This document shows positions 31,614 through 41,846 of a stretch of DNA of 64,000 bases, one piece after another; within the stretch, counting starts at the first letter, position 1; every line of letters starts with the position of its first letter. The stretch is from contig KN805440.1 in NCBI GenBank assembly GCA_000818945.1, positions 80,818 through 144,817 of the forward strand, read 5' to 3'. The position numbers and the translations under genes are program-made. The stretch is from Schizochytrium sp. CCTCC M209059 (Eukaryota > Sar > Bigyra > Thraustochytrida > Thraustochytriidae). The notes under the pieces are model-generated. The model was not told the DNA's origin. It did not search any database and saw nothing but the letters and a program-made list of their open reading frames with translations.

Positions 31614-33855
31614 GGTTGTTTTGCCCCAAAAGTCTCGTATTCTCCTTTGCCAGCTCGTTCGATATCTGCGTGTGTCACGGGCAGGGCCGAGCGGCCCGCC
31701 AGCTGCGCGCAGACCGCGTCCCGCTCGCGCACGCAGCGTGCTCGCCTCGCTTTACGTAACAGTGCTTTGCTTTGCTTTGCTTTGCTTTGCTTTGCTTTGC
31801 TTTGCTTCCCTTCCTTTTGGGCTGCTGTCATCATCGCCATCACCAGCATCACCTTCTTCTTTCGCCAAAAAGACGTGCACCAGCCTACGGCGCGCTCGTC
31901 CGCCACTGCACGTAAAGGTGTGTGTACGTGCATGTGTGCTCAACGAGAACTTCGCGGGGGTGGGGAGGGACGTATCCAGGCTGTCTGCACTGGCCTCGCG
32001 ACGGTTTCGTTGGGCCCGGTGTTCTACGCGTATTAGCGTGCATCGTGTCATTAATTGAAGATGGAGGTCCGGTACGAGCCGAGAGCGGATTTGATGGAGA
32101 ATGGTGATGTGCGAGAGAGATGTGGCGGGCGACGAGACGCGCCGAAATCCGATCGATCGATCGCTTCGACTCACATCAGTGCCGGGCCACCGTTCGAGTC
32201 CTGTGTCGAGAATCAGACGTTTGCGTCCAGACGGTCGCGTGGCAGCAGTGAGGGCGTGAGGCCAAATAAGGTTAGAGTCGAGGTCTGATCAGGGCGCGAG
32301 GCGAGGCGAGACGAAACCTCCCTCCGTCCCGTTCGCCCGCTCGTGAGCCTGTTTGGTCTCCTCAGGCTCGCTGGGCGCATGACCGGATCGAAGTGCGGTG
32401 CGGCCTTTCTCGTTTTCTTTCTGCTTCCTTCCCCACTGCTGTTTCGCGCCGTGCTCGAAAAAATCGAACAAGCAAGCGGGCAAGCAAGTAAGGAAGCTAA
32501 CGTGAGCAGCCTGGCCAAGAAACCCTCGAATTCATTCGTTCGGGAAACGACTTCCTGCCGGCCGCCTCCATTGGCCGGCCAATCAATCATCCAAGTTCTT
32601 GCCGATTTTCGACGGCCACCAACCTCGCCCGCTCGCTCGCTCGCTCGTAGCGCGAGCTCGAGCCGACTTGGCCCGGGCGCGAGGCTCCTCGCCGGCATCT
32701 GCTGCGCTCGCGTCGCTGGCAGTAGCCGCGGGTCTCTCGTGCGCAACCTACGACTCTCGAGCGGAGCGAGGCCTCGCCAAACCTGCATTCTGCGCATCGT
32801 TTCACTCGAGCTCGGCGCGCGAGCAGCAAAACGCAGCGGACCTCGACTGCCGCTAGCGAGCTGGCGTCGGGCGGCAACAGGCGCAGGTGCAGCGCAGCAC
32901 AGACCAGCGCAGACCAGATCAGACCGGAGACGCGAGCCTGAGCACGAGCGCGAGCGCGAGCGCGAGAGCGAGAGCAGCACACACCTTACTCTGCGCGTCT
33001 TGACTTGCTTGGCGCACGCGCCCGAGTCCATCTTGGCCATCTCGCGACGCCTGCGCACGGGCGCACGGGCGCGTGGGCGCGTGCTCGGTGCTGAAGGGCT
33101 CGCCGCCGACGCTCGCTGTGCCGATTGGGCCTGCGTTCGGGGCGGGCGGGCGGCTGCCGCGCTCGTGTCGCTGGCAAGGGTTGCGCGCTTCGTCGCGCTC
33201 TCGGGCGAACGAACGAACCAGGCGAGGCGCTCTCAACCGAGGGCCTAAAAAAGCGAACCAACCCTAGAAAGACAGGCAGGCAGGCAGTCAGTCACGCGGT
33301 CGGACGCCGTGAAGGTCCGCCCAGCACGCGCTGCGCGTGGCAGCCAAGAGACCCAAGCTGCGCTGCCGACTCGAGGAGCCCGTAGTTCTTTCTTGCCTGC
33401 GCACGTCCGCTGCTCTTGTGTGGCAGCAGCAGCGGCGGCGGCACGAGCCGAGACTCCGACGCCTTGAGGACCTCGTGCCTTCGCCCAGAAAAGGCGACCT
33501 CGAGCTGCTCGGGAGCCACGGCAAGCTCGTGAACTTGCTACTAGATCTTCGCGAGCGCCATCGTCAGGGGTGAGGTTGGGGTACGAAAGAGGGGAGAGGA
33601 GAGGGGGGGGGGGGTATTCCTCGCTCTCTCGTACTTACGCTTTCTCCATTTATTCATCTCACCCATTCCAAGTTCGCCTTGGCTGCTTCTGGGTGGGTGG
33701 TCCACGTACCTGCGAACCCCACGCAAAAGCTTGCATCTGGGTTGTTTGTTCTCCATCGACGATTGATCTGCTCTTTCGTTGCTTTGTAATAGCAGCACCA
33801 CAAGTAGGAGCAGCAGCAGTAGCAGATCGGAAACGAGCAAGAGAGAATTGTCAGT
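31614..33855. other. 2.2 kb GC-rich divergent upstream region with a TTTGC repeat
   Basis: This lies between the minus-strand nucleotidase gene and the plus-strand triple-SAM gene. It contains TTTGC pentanucleotide repeats (31764-31806). Arg/Ala/Ser-rich frames at 32213-33248 on both strands begin at non-ATG codons or have no domain, and I reject them. A less biased stretch at 33313-33569 stays open on the plus strand and could be an upstream exon of the SAM gene (see findings). Confidence 0.5.
31764..31806 (+). repeat. TTTGC pentanucleotide repeat
   Basis: Eight to nine TTTGC units, in the 5' flank of the minus-strand nucleotidase gene, where the sense strand reads GCAAA. Confidence 0.95.
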
Positions 33856-34881
33856 ATGGGGGTTAGCTGCAGCAAGCCACTCGCGGCAGCCACGGGTACA
33901 GCCCGCATTGAAAGCCAGGCCATGTTCTGGTCCTCACCAATGGTAGCCTCGTGGCTCAATCTCATTGGACTTGCAGAGTATGTTCCGAGGTTTCTCGAGA
34001 ACGGTGTCGATGGGCCGACCCTGATTGATTTGCGACGAGACCAATTCGAACGCTGCCTTGGCATCAACAACCCGCTTCACGAAGTGTCGCTGCGGCTTGC
34101 TCTCATCGATCTCAAGTACAAGCTCATTGACTATACACAATGGGAATGGAACTGCACGGGTGTAATGCAGTGGCTGGCAAATCGTGGTCTTGAGCAGCTC
34201 ATTGGAAGATTTCAGAGCGCGGCCGTGCACGGGAGCGTCTTGTTCCGGCTCACCAAGGCCGAGTTCGCATCACGATTGCATGTTGGAGAGCTTGGTGAGT
34301 CCGAACTCGTCCTCGAAAGCCTGTGGCACTCTGTGGAGCGCGCGCGAAAGATTGGATATTACCTGGAGCAGGGCAACTTTCTCGACTGGGGTCCCCCAGA
34401 AATTCGCGGCTGGCTCGAAACCATCAATCTTGGCCATCTTCACGAGCATTTTCGCGAGCACGCCGTCAACGGCACACTCCTTCCACATCTTGATCACCAA
34501 ACGCTGCGACGCGTCATGAAACTCACTGAAATTCAAACCATGGTACTGGTCAAGGCCATTCGCAGGCTCTTGCGCGGCGAGATCCTTCAGGGTGGGGCAG
34601 CTCATGCGCACTCGCCAGGCCGAGGGGAGCCGGCTTCGCCCCTGTGCTCTGCTGTCTCGTGCAATTCAGAGCTAAGTCCCGATTCTTCCCCAGAGTCAGT
34701 CACTGACTCTGGCCGTCGACGCTCGAGTCACTCGCGCTCACGAAAAGGATCGAGGTCAAGGCGACACAGGACCAAGGAAAACCGAGAGACGACCATTGTC
34801 TCTTCGCACCACCATCACCATCAACGCTCTGTTTCTTTTACGCCAAATTTCGACGAGAACGATCTCGCTATTCAGATCTGA
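33856..34881 (+). CDS. Triple SAM-domain protein, probably N-myristoylated
   Basis: A 341-residue protein. The N-terminus MGVSCSKP fits an N-myristoylation signal (Gly2, Ser6) with a nearby Cys5 for palmitoylation, which supports this start. Three consecutive SAM-like modules follow: residues about 30-92 (VASWLNLIGLAEYVPRFLEN), about 97-160 (VMQWLANRGLEQLIGRFQS) and about 175-240 (IRGWLETINLGHLHEHFRE). Each has the tryptophan-leucine opening and the later LRL/LV helix of the fold. The last 100 residues are Ser/Arg-rich and disordered, with a His run. Three tandem SAMs recall liprins and suggest polymerising or scaffolding at a membrane, which is inference. No catalytic domain is present. Confidence 0.82.
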   Translation: MGVSCSKPLAAATGTARIESQAMFWSSPMVASWLNLIGLAEYVPRFLENGVDGPTLIDLRRDQFERCLGINNPLHEVSLRLALIDLKYKLIDYTQWEWNCTGVMQWLANRGLEQLIGRFQSAAVHGSVLFRLTKAEFASRLHVGELGESELVLESLWHSVERARKIGYYLEQGNFLDWGPPEIRGWLETINLGHLHEHFREHAVNGTLLPHLDHQTLRRVMKLTEIQTMVLVKAIRRLLRGEILQGGAAHAHSPGRGEPASPLCSAVSCNSELSPDSSPESVTDSGRRRSSHSRSRKGSRSRRHRTKENRETTIVSSHHHHHQRSVSFTPNFDENDLAIQI

Positions 34882-35108
34882 CCACCACGCTCACATACGC
34901 ACACTTTTTTGTATCCATCAAATCCAGTTGTTTTTGTGCATTTTTGCCAACCTTTTATCGCTTCTTTCGTATCTTTTCTTCCCTTTTCCTGGTGATTTTT
35001 TCTGAGAATCGCACGTTGTCTTCGCAAGGCGGTGCCAAACTAAAATTCCTATTGCTGGATTGCCTGCCTTCTGCTGACCAAATGGTCAGGAGAGTCGAAT
35101 ACTAGCGT

Positions 35109-35225
35109 GCCGACACGTGACATAACAAGTTACGGGAGCGGAGACAGCTAAGCGAGCTAATCTATGATTCATTAGCTCAGTTTAGTGGGTCAAAGGCGCC
35201 TTCAAGCTTCTTCTGCTCTGACAGA
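35109..35225 (+). repeat. Diverged direct repeat, copy 1
   Basis: Shares GCCGACA-GTGAC, ACAAGTT-CGGGAGCGGAGA, AGC-AA-CGAGC and GCTCAG with copy 2 at 35617-35735, in the same order and orientation. The spacing is about 508 bases. Confidence 0.55.
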
Positions 35226-35616
35226 TATTTACAGGGGAAATGGACTGTAAGATGGATTCTGATTAGCGCTAGTCAGCTACGGATGATCCGGGTCTGCTCG
35301 TGACGGGACTGCTTTGCCTCGGCGCCAGGTCTGAGACTTGGATAAGTGATGTACAGTGGAGCTGTTTAGGAGAACGGGCCCTTTGTGAGGCATATCAGCT
35401 AGGAGATGTTCACTGCGGTGACTTTGCAGTCTGCCCCCACCTAGCACACCGATCGCTGTAAAGGCTCTAGATGAGACTTCCCATGGGCAACAGGTTGACG
35501 TTATCTTGTTCATGCCGACCAGATGTGGTGGTGTCATTCTTTTTCCTCGATAATGATCGATGCTGATTATGCCAATGCGCATGAATCAGACGGCCAGACG
35601 AGCCAAAGACTGGACC

Positions 35617-35735
35617 GCCGACAAGTGACAAGTGACTAGACAAGTTGCGGGAGCGGAGAAAGCCAAACGAGCAATGATCCGCCAGCTCAGGTCAATCGAC
35701 CAAAACAACCTTCTAGCTTCTTGCTATGGCAAGAG
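35617..35735 (+). repeat. Diverged direct repeat, copy 2
   Basis: Partner of the segment at 35109-35225. Blocks match in order, with several substitutions and small indels. No terminal inverted repeats were seen. Confidence 0.55.
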
Positions 35736-36476
35736 ATCAGATTTCGGTCTTGCCTATCTTACTGCTGATACCCACTCATCATGTCCATCTTGGCCACTCG
35801 GCAAAATGGCATGAGTGGCAGGAACTTCCTAGGCACTCTGGCCTATACCATGATGATAAAAATGCTGAACGGCTGCACACGAGCGCGCGCAAAAGGAAGC
35901 AAAGGTCTCTTTGCAATCATGACGAGGCGCATGATTCTGTTGTGAGGACCTCTGCTCTTAAGAACAATGATAAACAGCCGAAACCAGCTCACAACCTGAC
36001 GGTCCCGACCGAACCCGAAAACGTTCTCGCCTTGCTGCCCTCGCTTTATGGTGGGCACCCCAGATCCCCCCGGTGATTCTTAATGATGATAAAACACGAG
36101 CCTGATAAGAGGCGAGCAATCAGCCAGGGGGAGGGCCTGCCGCAGCGAGGCGAATCGTCTCACAGAGCCTCCGCCAACACTTCAGAAGCAGAGACGGCCT
36201 TGCTAATCGCTCTTCCAAGGATGAAGGACGCCCTTTTGACACAGGAGAGAAATTATGGCCTAGCCAAGGCTGCCTTCTTGCTAGGCCTACTACTACCTTC
36301 TTACTCCCCACAAAAACAAACCTTGAATCAAAAACAGAATAGCCTATAAGCAAAGGGAACTAAAATCAAACTCGGATGAAACGAAACAAATGTGTTGTTG
36401 TGGTCAATTTGTTGATGAACTAAAAGAATTTGGTATCGCGTTGGTAATTTTGCTTGGAACCATTTTTCGTTTGTTT

Positions 36477-39400
36477 CTACTGTGATGGAGAATGTGCTGC
36501 GCTCTCCTTCTCCTTTTGGTCGTCTTGATTTACAGGATCCTGCGCGGGACTTGGATCGTCGTTGCGAACGCCGGTGCCCTCGTCCTGCGAGACAACGCTC
36601 TCCAGCTTGGTTTCCTCCGGCAGCTGCATGAGCTCAGCAAGCTTTGTGCGGTAAATAAAACCCCGCATTGCTGATTGCAAGAGCATAATGGCATTCACTT
36701 GCGCCGCATTGTAGAGAATATGCTCGCGCGAGGTTCCCATCTTGCGCAGCATTTTGGCTTGATTGTTCTCCTTGCGTCCCAGCAGCTTCTGAACAAGCTT
36801 GTTGTCTTCAGGAATTGAAATCTCAGGCATCGCCTTGCTTGTGAGTTCCGTGAGAACGTCACTAAAGGCCACCGAGCCATGAATAGTCGGCACGTCGAGG
36901 CTGCGAATTAGCGCATTCGCCAACTTCCGTACGGAAAGCCCGCATGCCACCGAACGAGGAGTGTTACGCACGCCCAGAGGGTATGGGACATGATAAACGA
37001 GCTTGATGAGAAGCTCTTCGCGAATCAGCATCGTTCCCTTTGGATCTAGTTTTGACCACTCCTCCTTGAAGGCCTCAATGTGCTCCTCGCGGACTGTGCT
37101 CGCCGCTGCAGCGCCCTGATCTGCGAATTGATCAAGGATGATGGCAGTGATCATGGAGAGAAGCGTGTATGATGAGAATACGAAGAAGCTGCAAAAATAA
37201 ATGGGTGCAAAGATTGGGTAGCCGCAGTTGCCTGCCTCCTCCGAACAGTACGGCTCCTCAATCATGCAGTCGTGCATGATTCCGTTGAAAGACTCACCCG
37301 TGCTCACGCGAAAAAGTGTCGAGACGGAAACGAAGAACCCGTTGAAGTTTGCATCGCTATTGAGCAAGTCACCGTGCTTGATGTTGGCAAAGAGATTCAT
37401 GCCGAGAATCGCGTAAATGAGAATGAGCAATAAGAAGATGCCGCCGACGTTTAAAATTGCCGGAATGGAAAACACAAGCGTACGAAAAATGGCAAGCAAG
37501 CCTGGGCTTGTGCGGACGAGTCGAAAGATACGTGCCACACGAAAAATACGTAGAAGCGACGCGAGGGGGCCCAGGCCGCCCATGAGACCCAGATAGCCAA
37601 AGATGACGAGCGAAAAATCAAAGCAATTCCACCCGGACTTGAAGTATGCGAGACGGTGCGCATAGAGCTTGAGAGAAGCCTCAACCGTAAAAATGGCGAG
37701 AAAGACCCAATTCAGCGACTTTGTGACTGTGAGCAAGATGCCCGAAATAGACTCCGACTGCAACATCATCACAAAAGTGTTGAGGAGAATGAACGACATA
37801 ATGACGAATTCGAAGCGACGAGAGGTGACGAGCTTCCATACCTTGAGTCTCAACTTGTCTTTTGGGGGACTGGTGAGCTTTTTCGGTTTCTCTTGCATCG
37901 TCTTTTTGATGGTCGCAAGCCACAACTTTTGCTCTTCGGTGAGAAGACCGCTGCCGTTTTGCTTCTCTTTCATGTCGTTGAAGTTATCAATAATCACGCC
38001 CACAAAGACGTTAATCATCAAAAAGGAACAGACGAGAATCACGAGGATGAACCAGATGGCAACAGAGCCATTTTCACGATGCGGCCATGCAAGCATCGGC
38101 TGATCCGGACCCACGACATCCATCGCAGCGTACATCATGTCCGGCCACATCTCCCCGGAAACGACTTCGAAGACGACGAGCAGCGACTGCCCCACGTTGT
38201 CAAAGTTGTACGTGTTGAAGCGGCCGCCATGAGGTCCCCAAATCCGAGGGAATTCAAATTCTGTCCCATTGCAGCCGTTCTCACCGCAGCGCATGCATTG
38301 CTCAATAAGAGAATCTGTGGCCAGCACACCGCAGTCAGAGAGCGTCGGCGTCCAGGTTTCATCGGCCAAGCACATTGATTTGTTCACTGCTGGGCCTTGC
38401 AAACTGGGGTCGTTGCAAGAGTTGAGGCCGCCTGCAAAGCTTTGGACGCCGATAATGGCGAAAATAAGCATGAACAAGAGAACTACTACCGACACGTTGG
38501 CAATTGCTGGAATGGCGGCAATGATCGCATTCACCACCAAACGCATACCGGGGCTCCTGCTGATCACACGCAAAGGTCGCAGCGCACGTAGGGAGCGCAG
38601 AGACTTGAGCGCCTTCATGGCTTTATCGCCGCCGAGCACAAGCGAGCTTATGGAGACGAGGACAATGCCGAAATCGAGCACATTCCATCCACTGCGCAAG
38701 TACGAGTGCTTGTGAAAGAGGACACCGAGTGCAATCATCTTGAGAACCATCTCAATGATGAAGAGCGCATTCAGAACAATGTCCATGACGTAGAGAAAGC
38801 TGAAAAACCCCTTGCAGGTCGTCTCTTTGCACTCAGAGACATATGGCTCTTCTGCTGCCAGCAACACCGTAGAAATGCCGATGAGCAAGAGAATAAAGTT
38901 GTCAAACTTGCTGCTATTGACCAGCTTGAAGCAAGCCTGGCGGAACCAGTTGTCAGGCGGAAGGAGAAAGAAGGCATGGGCTGTCGGGTGCATGGTCATC
39001 TTGTTGGGGTTCGGAGGCCGCGCTTCGACGTCATCTTCATCGACGCAATCGTCGTCGCGTTGGCTGGAGGTACGCCGCAGCGTCTGCGAGCTGATACGCC
39101 TTTTAGTCGACGCAAATTGCGGATCTTCGTGAATGCCTACAGGCTTTACGTCCTTCTTCATGGTCGACTCGCTGCTTTGAGGCATGGCTGGAGTGACGGA
39201 TGCACCGGAAGCTCGTGCTTGCAAACGTCGCTTCGACTCTTGCCGAAGAGTTTCTGCCGCTTCCTCAAGAGCTTCGACCTGGTCGTCAGCCTCGAAGCGC
39301 GCGAGCAGAATGGCCAGAAACAGATTGAGAACCATGTACGTTCCGACAATATTGAGCGCGATAAAGTAGACCCAGGCAATCTCGCCATTAACGCGCTTGC

Positions 39401-41846
39401 CAATGTACATGACCTCGTTCCAGTTCTCGCCCGTGAGCACTTGAAAGACGGTGACGAATCCCCACGCAAAGGAGTCGAAATTGGCGCGCGGTGTCTCCTC
39501 GAGGCATCCTTCGTAGTCTTCAGGGTCATCGCAGAAATGATTTGCCGTCCATTGGCCGCCAAAAAGCTGCATCCCAAGCAGCGTGAAGATGAACATAATG
39601 ATGACAAGCAGAATAGCAGCGTTTGTCACATCCAAAATGGATAGCAGAATAGTGTGCAAAAGCTTGCGTAGATTCTTCCAGCTTCGCGCGAGCTTGAAGA
39701 CACGCATGAGACGAAAGGAGCGCAGCGCTCCGAGACCCGTTCCCCCTCCCTCTGCATCCATGACGAGCTCCACGAGCGAGATGGTGACGATGACAAAGTC
39801 AAAAATGTTGAAAAAGTCTTTGGCATACTGCCTCGGCCCGAGTCCAATGAGTTTGAGGCCCATCTCGATTGTGAAAGCAATGGTAAATGTGGCATTTGCA
39901 GTATCCTGAAAGGCGCGCTCATTTGCGGACATGTTGTGATGCTCCATACTGAGCGTAATCGTGTTCAGCACAATGAGAAGAGTGATGAAGCCCTGAAAGA
40001 CGTCCGATTGTACGAGAAGAAAGACCCAACGAATGGGCTCCGGGCCATAGGGCTCCAAAACAGTGCCTTCGGCGAGAGCACTTGCCATCGTGGACTGCCG
40101 TCGGACGCGTCTCTGACTCTCTCCAGCGGCGATGAGCACCGCGTTTCCGCCGGAGGCCTGGTGCGTCACATGCGACTGTTTTCCACTCCCTGAGTGCGCA
40201 GACCCATCGTGGAGCGCCTCTGCGGTCTCTTTGGTTTCCGCCGCAGGCACGCCAAGAGCGTCTCTAGCATCGGGGGCAACGACGTGGGCCACCGAGCTCG
40301 CTTGAGAGCTGGGAATGCCGCTTCGTTTCCTGCTAGCCTTGTCTTCTTCTTCCTCCTCTTCAATACGCAGCGTTTCGTCCTCCTGATCAATCGCAGCCTC
40401 GTATGCCTCGTTGATCACAGCTAGGGTGAGCTCAAGCATGAAGAAGGAGCACATCCAGAGCATGATAAAAAAGTACATAAAGATGACAAACGAATGACCG
40501 AATGAAGCTTGCAAGCCATACATGATATCAGACCAACCTTCGAGCGTGATGGAGGTCATGATCGAGAGCCATGCGTAGCCGATCGTGTCAAAGTTCGCAA
40601 AGCCATCACCTAATTGATTTTCACCCGTATTGAGGCAAAAGGAAGTTACTTCGAGCGTTGGCATGCTTCGTTTGTATCGTTGCGTAAAGGTTCCATTCTC
40701 GCTCTGAAAAAATCCAGTGCTGGCACCACTTATGAGGGAGTTCGGAATTCCTTCGAGCATCTCTTTGGGAAGCACAACGCTCTCCTCAATGATACTGTCA
40801 TCGCCCGGGAGGTAGTCTGGATTAATGATGATTGTAGGGTCTCGCTCGTAGCATTGCGGGCCCGCAAGCGTAAGGCAATTTTCTCCTGACCGCGTCCATA
40901 GCGAAAAAGGAAAACTGACCGTGCTTGTGCCTACTGTTGATGCGCATGGAAGCGGACAAGGCGCCTCGTCGCCTTCAACAAGAGACATAAATTCGAATTC
41001 AGACCCAAGCTCATACGTGCCACTGCCCGAAGGGTCTACATAGTGACACCGCCCTGTGAGCGTCCCCGAGAAGAGCTGAAGACCGACAATGCCAAAGACG
41101 GTGAAGAGGAAAAGACAAAGAAGCATGACGTGCAGCATGGACCGGATTGACGCAATAAGCGCGCTCACGATTGGTCGCATGCCTGGAATACTTGAAAGTG
41201 TCCGTAGCGGGCGGAGAACACGAAAGGTCCGCAGCGCTGACAAATTAGCGATGCCAGGCACATAAGACAGCCAGCCAACAAAAACGACGACAAAGTCGAG
41301 AAGGTTCCAACCATCCCTTAAATAGGTCCCTCGCTGTGAGATGAAACCAAGGGCGATAATCTTGACGGCCATCTCGAGTGTAAAGAGAATATTGAAGAGC
41401 ACCTCTGCTGAGGACTGGACCTCCTTGAGGTACGGGGTGGCGCATTTGTTGTACATGTCGCCGACTAAAAGGTCTGATTCAATGCAGCACTTGGAGCCAC
41501 GCGTGACATCATTCTCGTCCACGAACTCGTTATACATGTTGCATTTGTAGGTAAAGTTTGTTACGTCCACTTTTACGATTGCCGAATCGCTCATTTCCTC
41601 GGTAGTGCAGCAGGTGGCAAAGGGTTCTGTCATGGCGAGAATGAGACAGTTTGTAAGAATTAGAATGAGAATGCTGGCCCTGAAGATTTTGTGATGCATG
41701 ATCTCAGAGCACAATCGACGCAATGCGTTTTGTCGCGAGAACACGCCAAGCGAGCGTGCGCTGCCGAGGCTATGGATTGCTGAGAGATCTTTCGACTTGG
41801 ACTGTGTAGCATTCTCTTCCAGGGGCTTTCCTGGTGACGACGCCAT
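36477..41846 (-). CDS. Four-domain voltage-gated cation channel, calcium-channel-like
   Basis: A 1789-residue protein from the ATG at 41846. Four repeats of six membrane segments are visible, each with a charged S4: TFRVLRPLRTL (207-217), LRSFRLMRVFKLAR (708-721), LKSLRSLRALRPLR (1080-1093) and LRIFRVARIFRLVR (1432-1445). The pore filter residues are Glu in all four repeats: E436 (TLEGW), E807 (TGENW), E1232 (SGEMW) and E1518 (TGESF). An EEEE ring is the calcium-selective pattern of metazoan CaV channels. Repeat I has a long Cys-rich extracellular region between S5 and the pore (about 267-415). The cytosolic tail has an IQ-like calmodulin motif (LLQSAMRGFIYRTKL, about 1722-1736). It should conduct Ca2+ across the plasma or ciliary membrane on depolarisation. 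Ciliary location is only inferred. Confidence 0.93.
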   Translation of the reverse strand: MASSPGKPLEENATQSKSKDLSAIHSLGSARSLGVFSRQNALRRLCSEIMHHKIFRASILILILTNCLILAMTEPFATCCTTEEMSDSAIVKVDVTNFTYKCNMYNEFVDENDVTRGSKCCIESDLLVGDMYNKCATPYLKEVQSSAEVLFNILFTLEMAVKIIALGFISQRGTYLRDGWNLLDFVVVFVGWLSYVPGIANLSALRTFRVLRPLRTLSSIPGMRPIVSALIASIRSMLHVMLLCLFLFTVFGIVGLQLFSGTLTGRCHYVDPSGSGTYELGSEFEFMSLVEGDEAPCPLPCASTVGTSTVSFPFSLWTRSGENCLTLAGPQCYERDPTIIINPDYLPGDDSIIEESVVLPKEMLEGIPNSLISGASTGFFQSENGTFTQRYKRSMPTLEVTSFCLNTGENQLGDGFANFDTIGYAWLSIMTSITLEGWSDIMYGLQASFGHSFVIFMYFFIMLWMCSFFMLELTLAVINEAYEAAIDQEDETLRIEEEEEEDKASRKRSGIPSSQASSVAHVVAPDARDALGVPAAETKETAEALHDGSAHSGSGKQSHVTHQASGGNAVLIAAGESQRRVRRQSTMASALAEGTVLEPYGPEPIRWVFLLVQSDVFQGFITLLIVLNTITLSMEHHNMSANERAFQDTANATFTIAFTIEMGLKLIGLGPRQYAKDFFNIFDFVIVTISLVELVMDAEGGGTGLGALRSFRLMRVFKLARSWKNLRKLLHTILLSILDVTNAAILLVIIMFIFTLLGMQLFGGQWTANHFCDDPEDYEGCLEETPRANFDSFAWGFVTVFQVLTGENWNEVMYIGKRVNGEIAWVYFIALNIVGTYMVLNLFLAILLARFEADDQVEALEEAAETLRQESKRRLQARASGASVTPAMPQSSESTMKKDVKPVGIHEDPQFASTKRRISSQTLRRTSSQRDDDCVDEDDVEARPPNPNKMTMHPTAHAFFLLPPDNWFRQACFKLVNSSKFDNFILLLIGISTVLLAAEEPYVSECKETTCKGFFSFLYVMDIVLNALFIIEMVLKMIALGVLFHKHSYLRSGWNVLDFGIVLVSISSLVLGGDKAMKALKSLRSLRALRPLRVISRSPGMRLVVNAIIAAIPAIANVSVVVLLFMLIFAIIGVQSFAGGLNSCNDPSLQGPAVNKSMCLADETWTPTLSDCGVLATDSLIEQCMRCGENGCNGTEFEFPRIWGPHGGRFNTYNFDNVGQSLLVVFEVVSGEMWPDMMYAAMDVVGPDQPMLAWPHRENGSVAIWFILVILVCSFLMINVFVGVIIDNFNDMKEKQNGSGLLTEEQKLWLATIKKTMQEKPKKLTSPPKDKLRLKVWKLVTSRRFEFVIMSFILLNTFVMMLQSESISGILLTVTKSLNWVFLAIFTVEASLKLYAHRLAYFKSGWNCFDFSLVIFGYLGLMGGLGPLASLLRIFRVARIFRLVRTSPGLLAIFRTLVFSIPAILNVGGIFLLLILIYAILGMNLFANIKHGDLLNSDANFNGFFVSVSTLFRVSTGESFNGIMHDCMIEEPYCSEEAGNCGYPIFAPIYFCSFFVFSSYTLLSMITAIILDQFADQGAAAASTVREEHIEAFKEEWSKLDPKGTMLIREELLIKLVYHVPYPLGVRNTPRSVACGLSVRKLANALIRSLDVPTIHGSVAFSDVLTELTSKAMPEISIPEDNKLVQKLLGRKENNQAKMLRKMGTSREHILYNAAQVNAIMLLQSAMRGFIYRTKLAELMQLPEETKLESVVSQDEGTGVRNDDPSPAQDPVNQDDQKEKESAAHSPSQ

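Larger units (their letters stand above)
34882..36476. other. Intergenic stretch containing a diverged direct repeat
   Basis: About 1.6 kb between the 3' ends of the SAM gene and the channel gene. It holds a pair of related segments at 35109-35225 and 35617-35735. No frame longer than about 120 codons shows any domain. It probably includes both 3' UTRs and perhaps an old element. Confidence 0.5.

Noticed and set aside
32213..33248. Long Arg/Ser/Ala frames on both strands
   Set aside because: Mirror-image GC-rich shadows, with a non-ATG start on the plus strand and no domains.
33292..33562. Minus-strand frame interrupted by a double stop (MALAKI then two stops)
   Set aside because: No splice site removes the stops, and the plus-strand reading of the same bases is at least as plausible.
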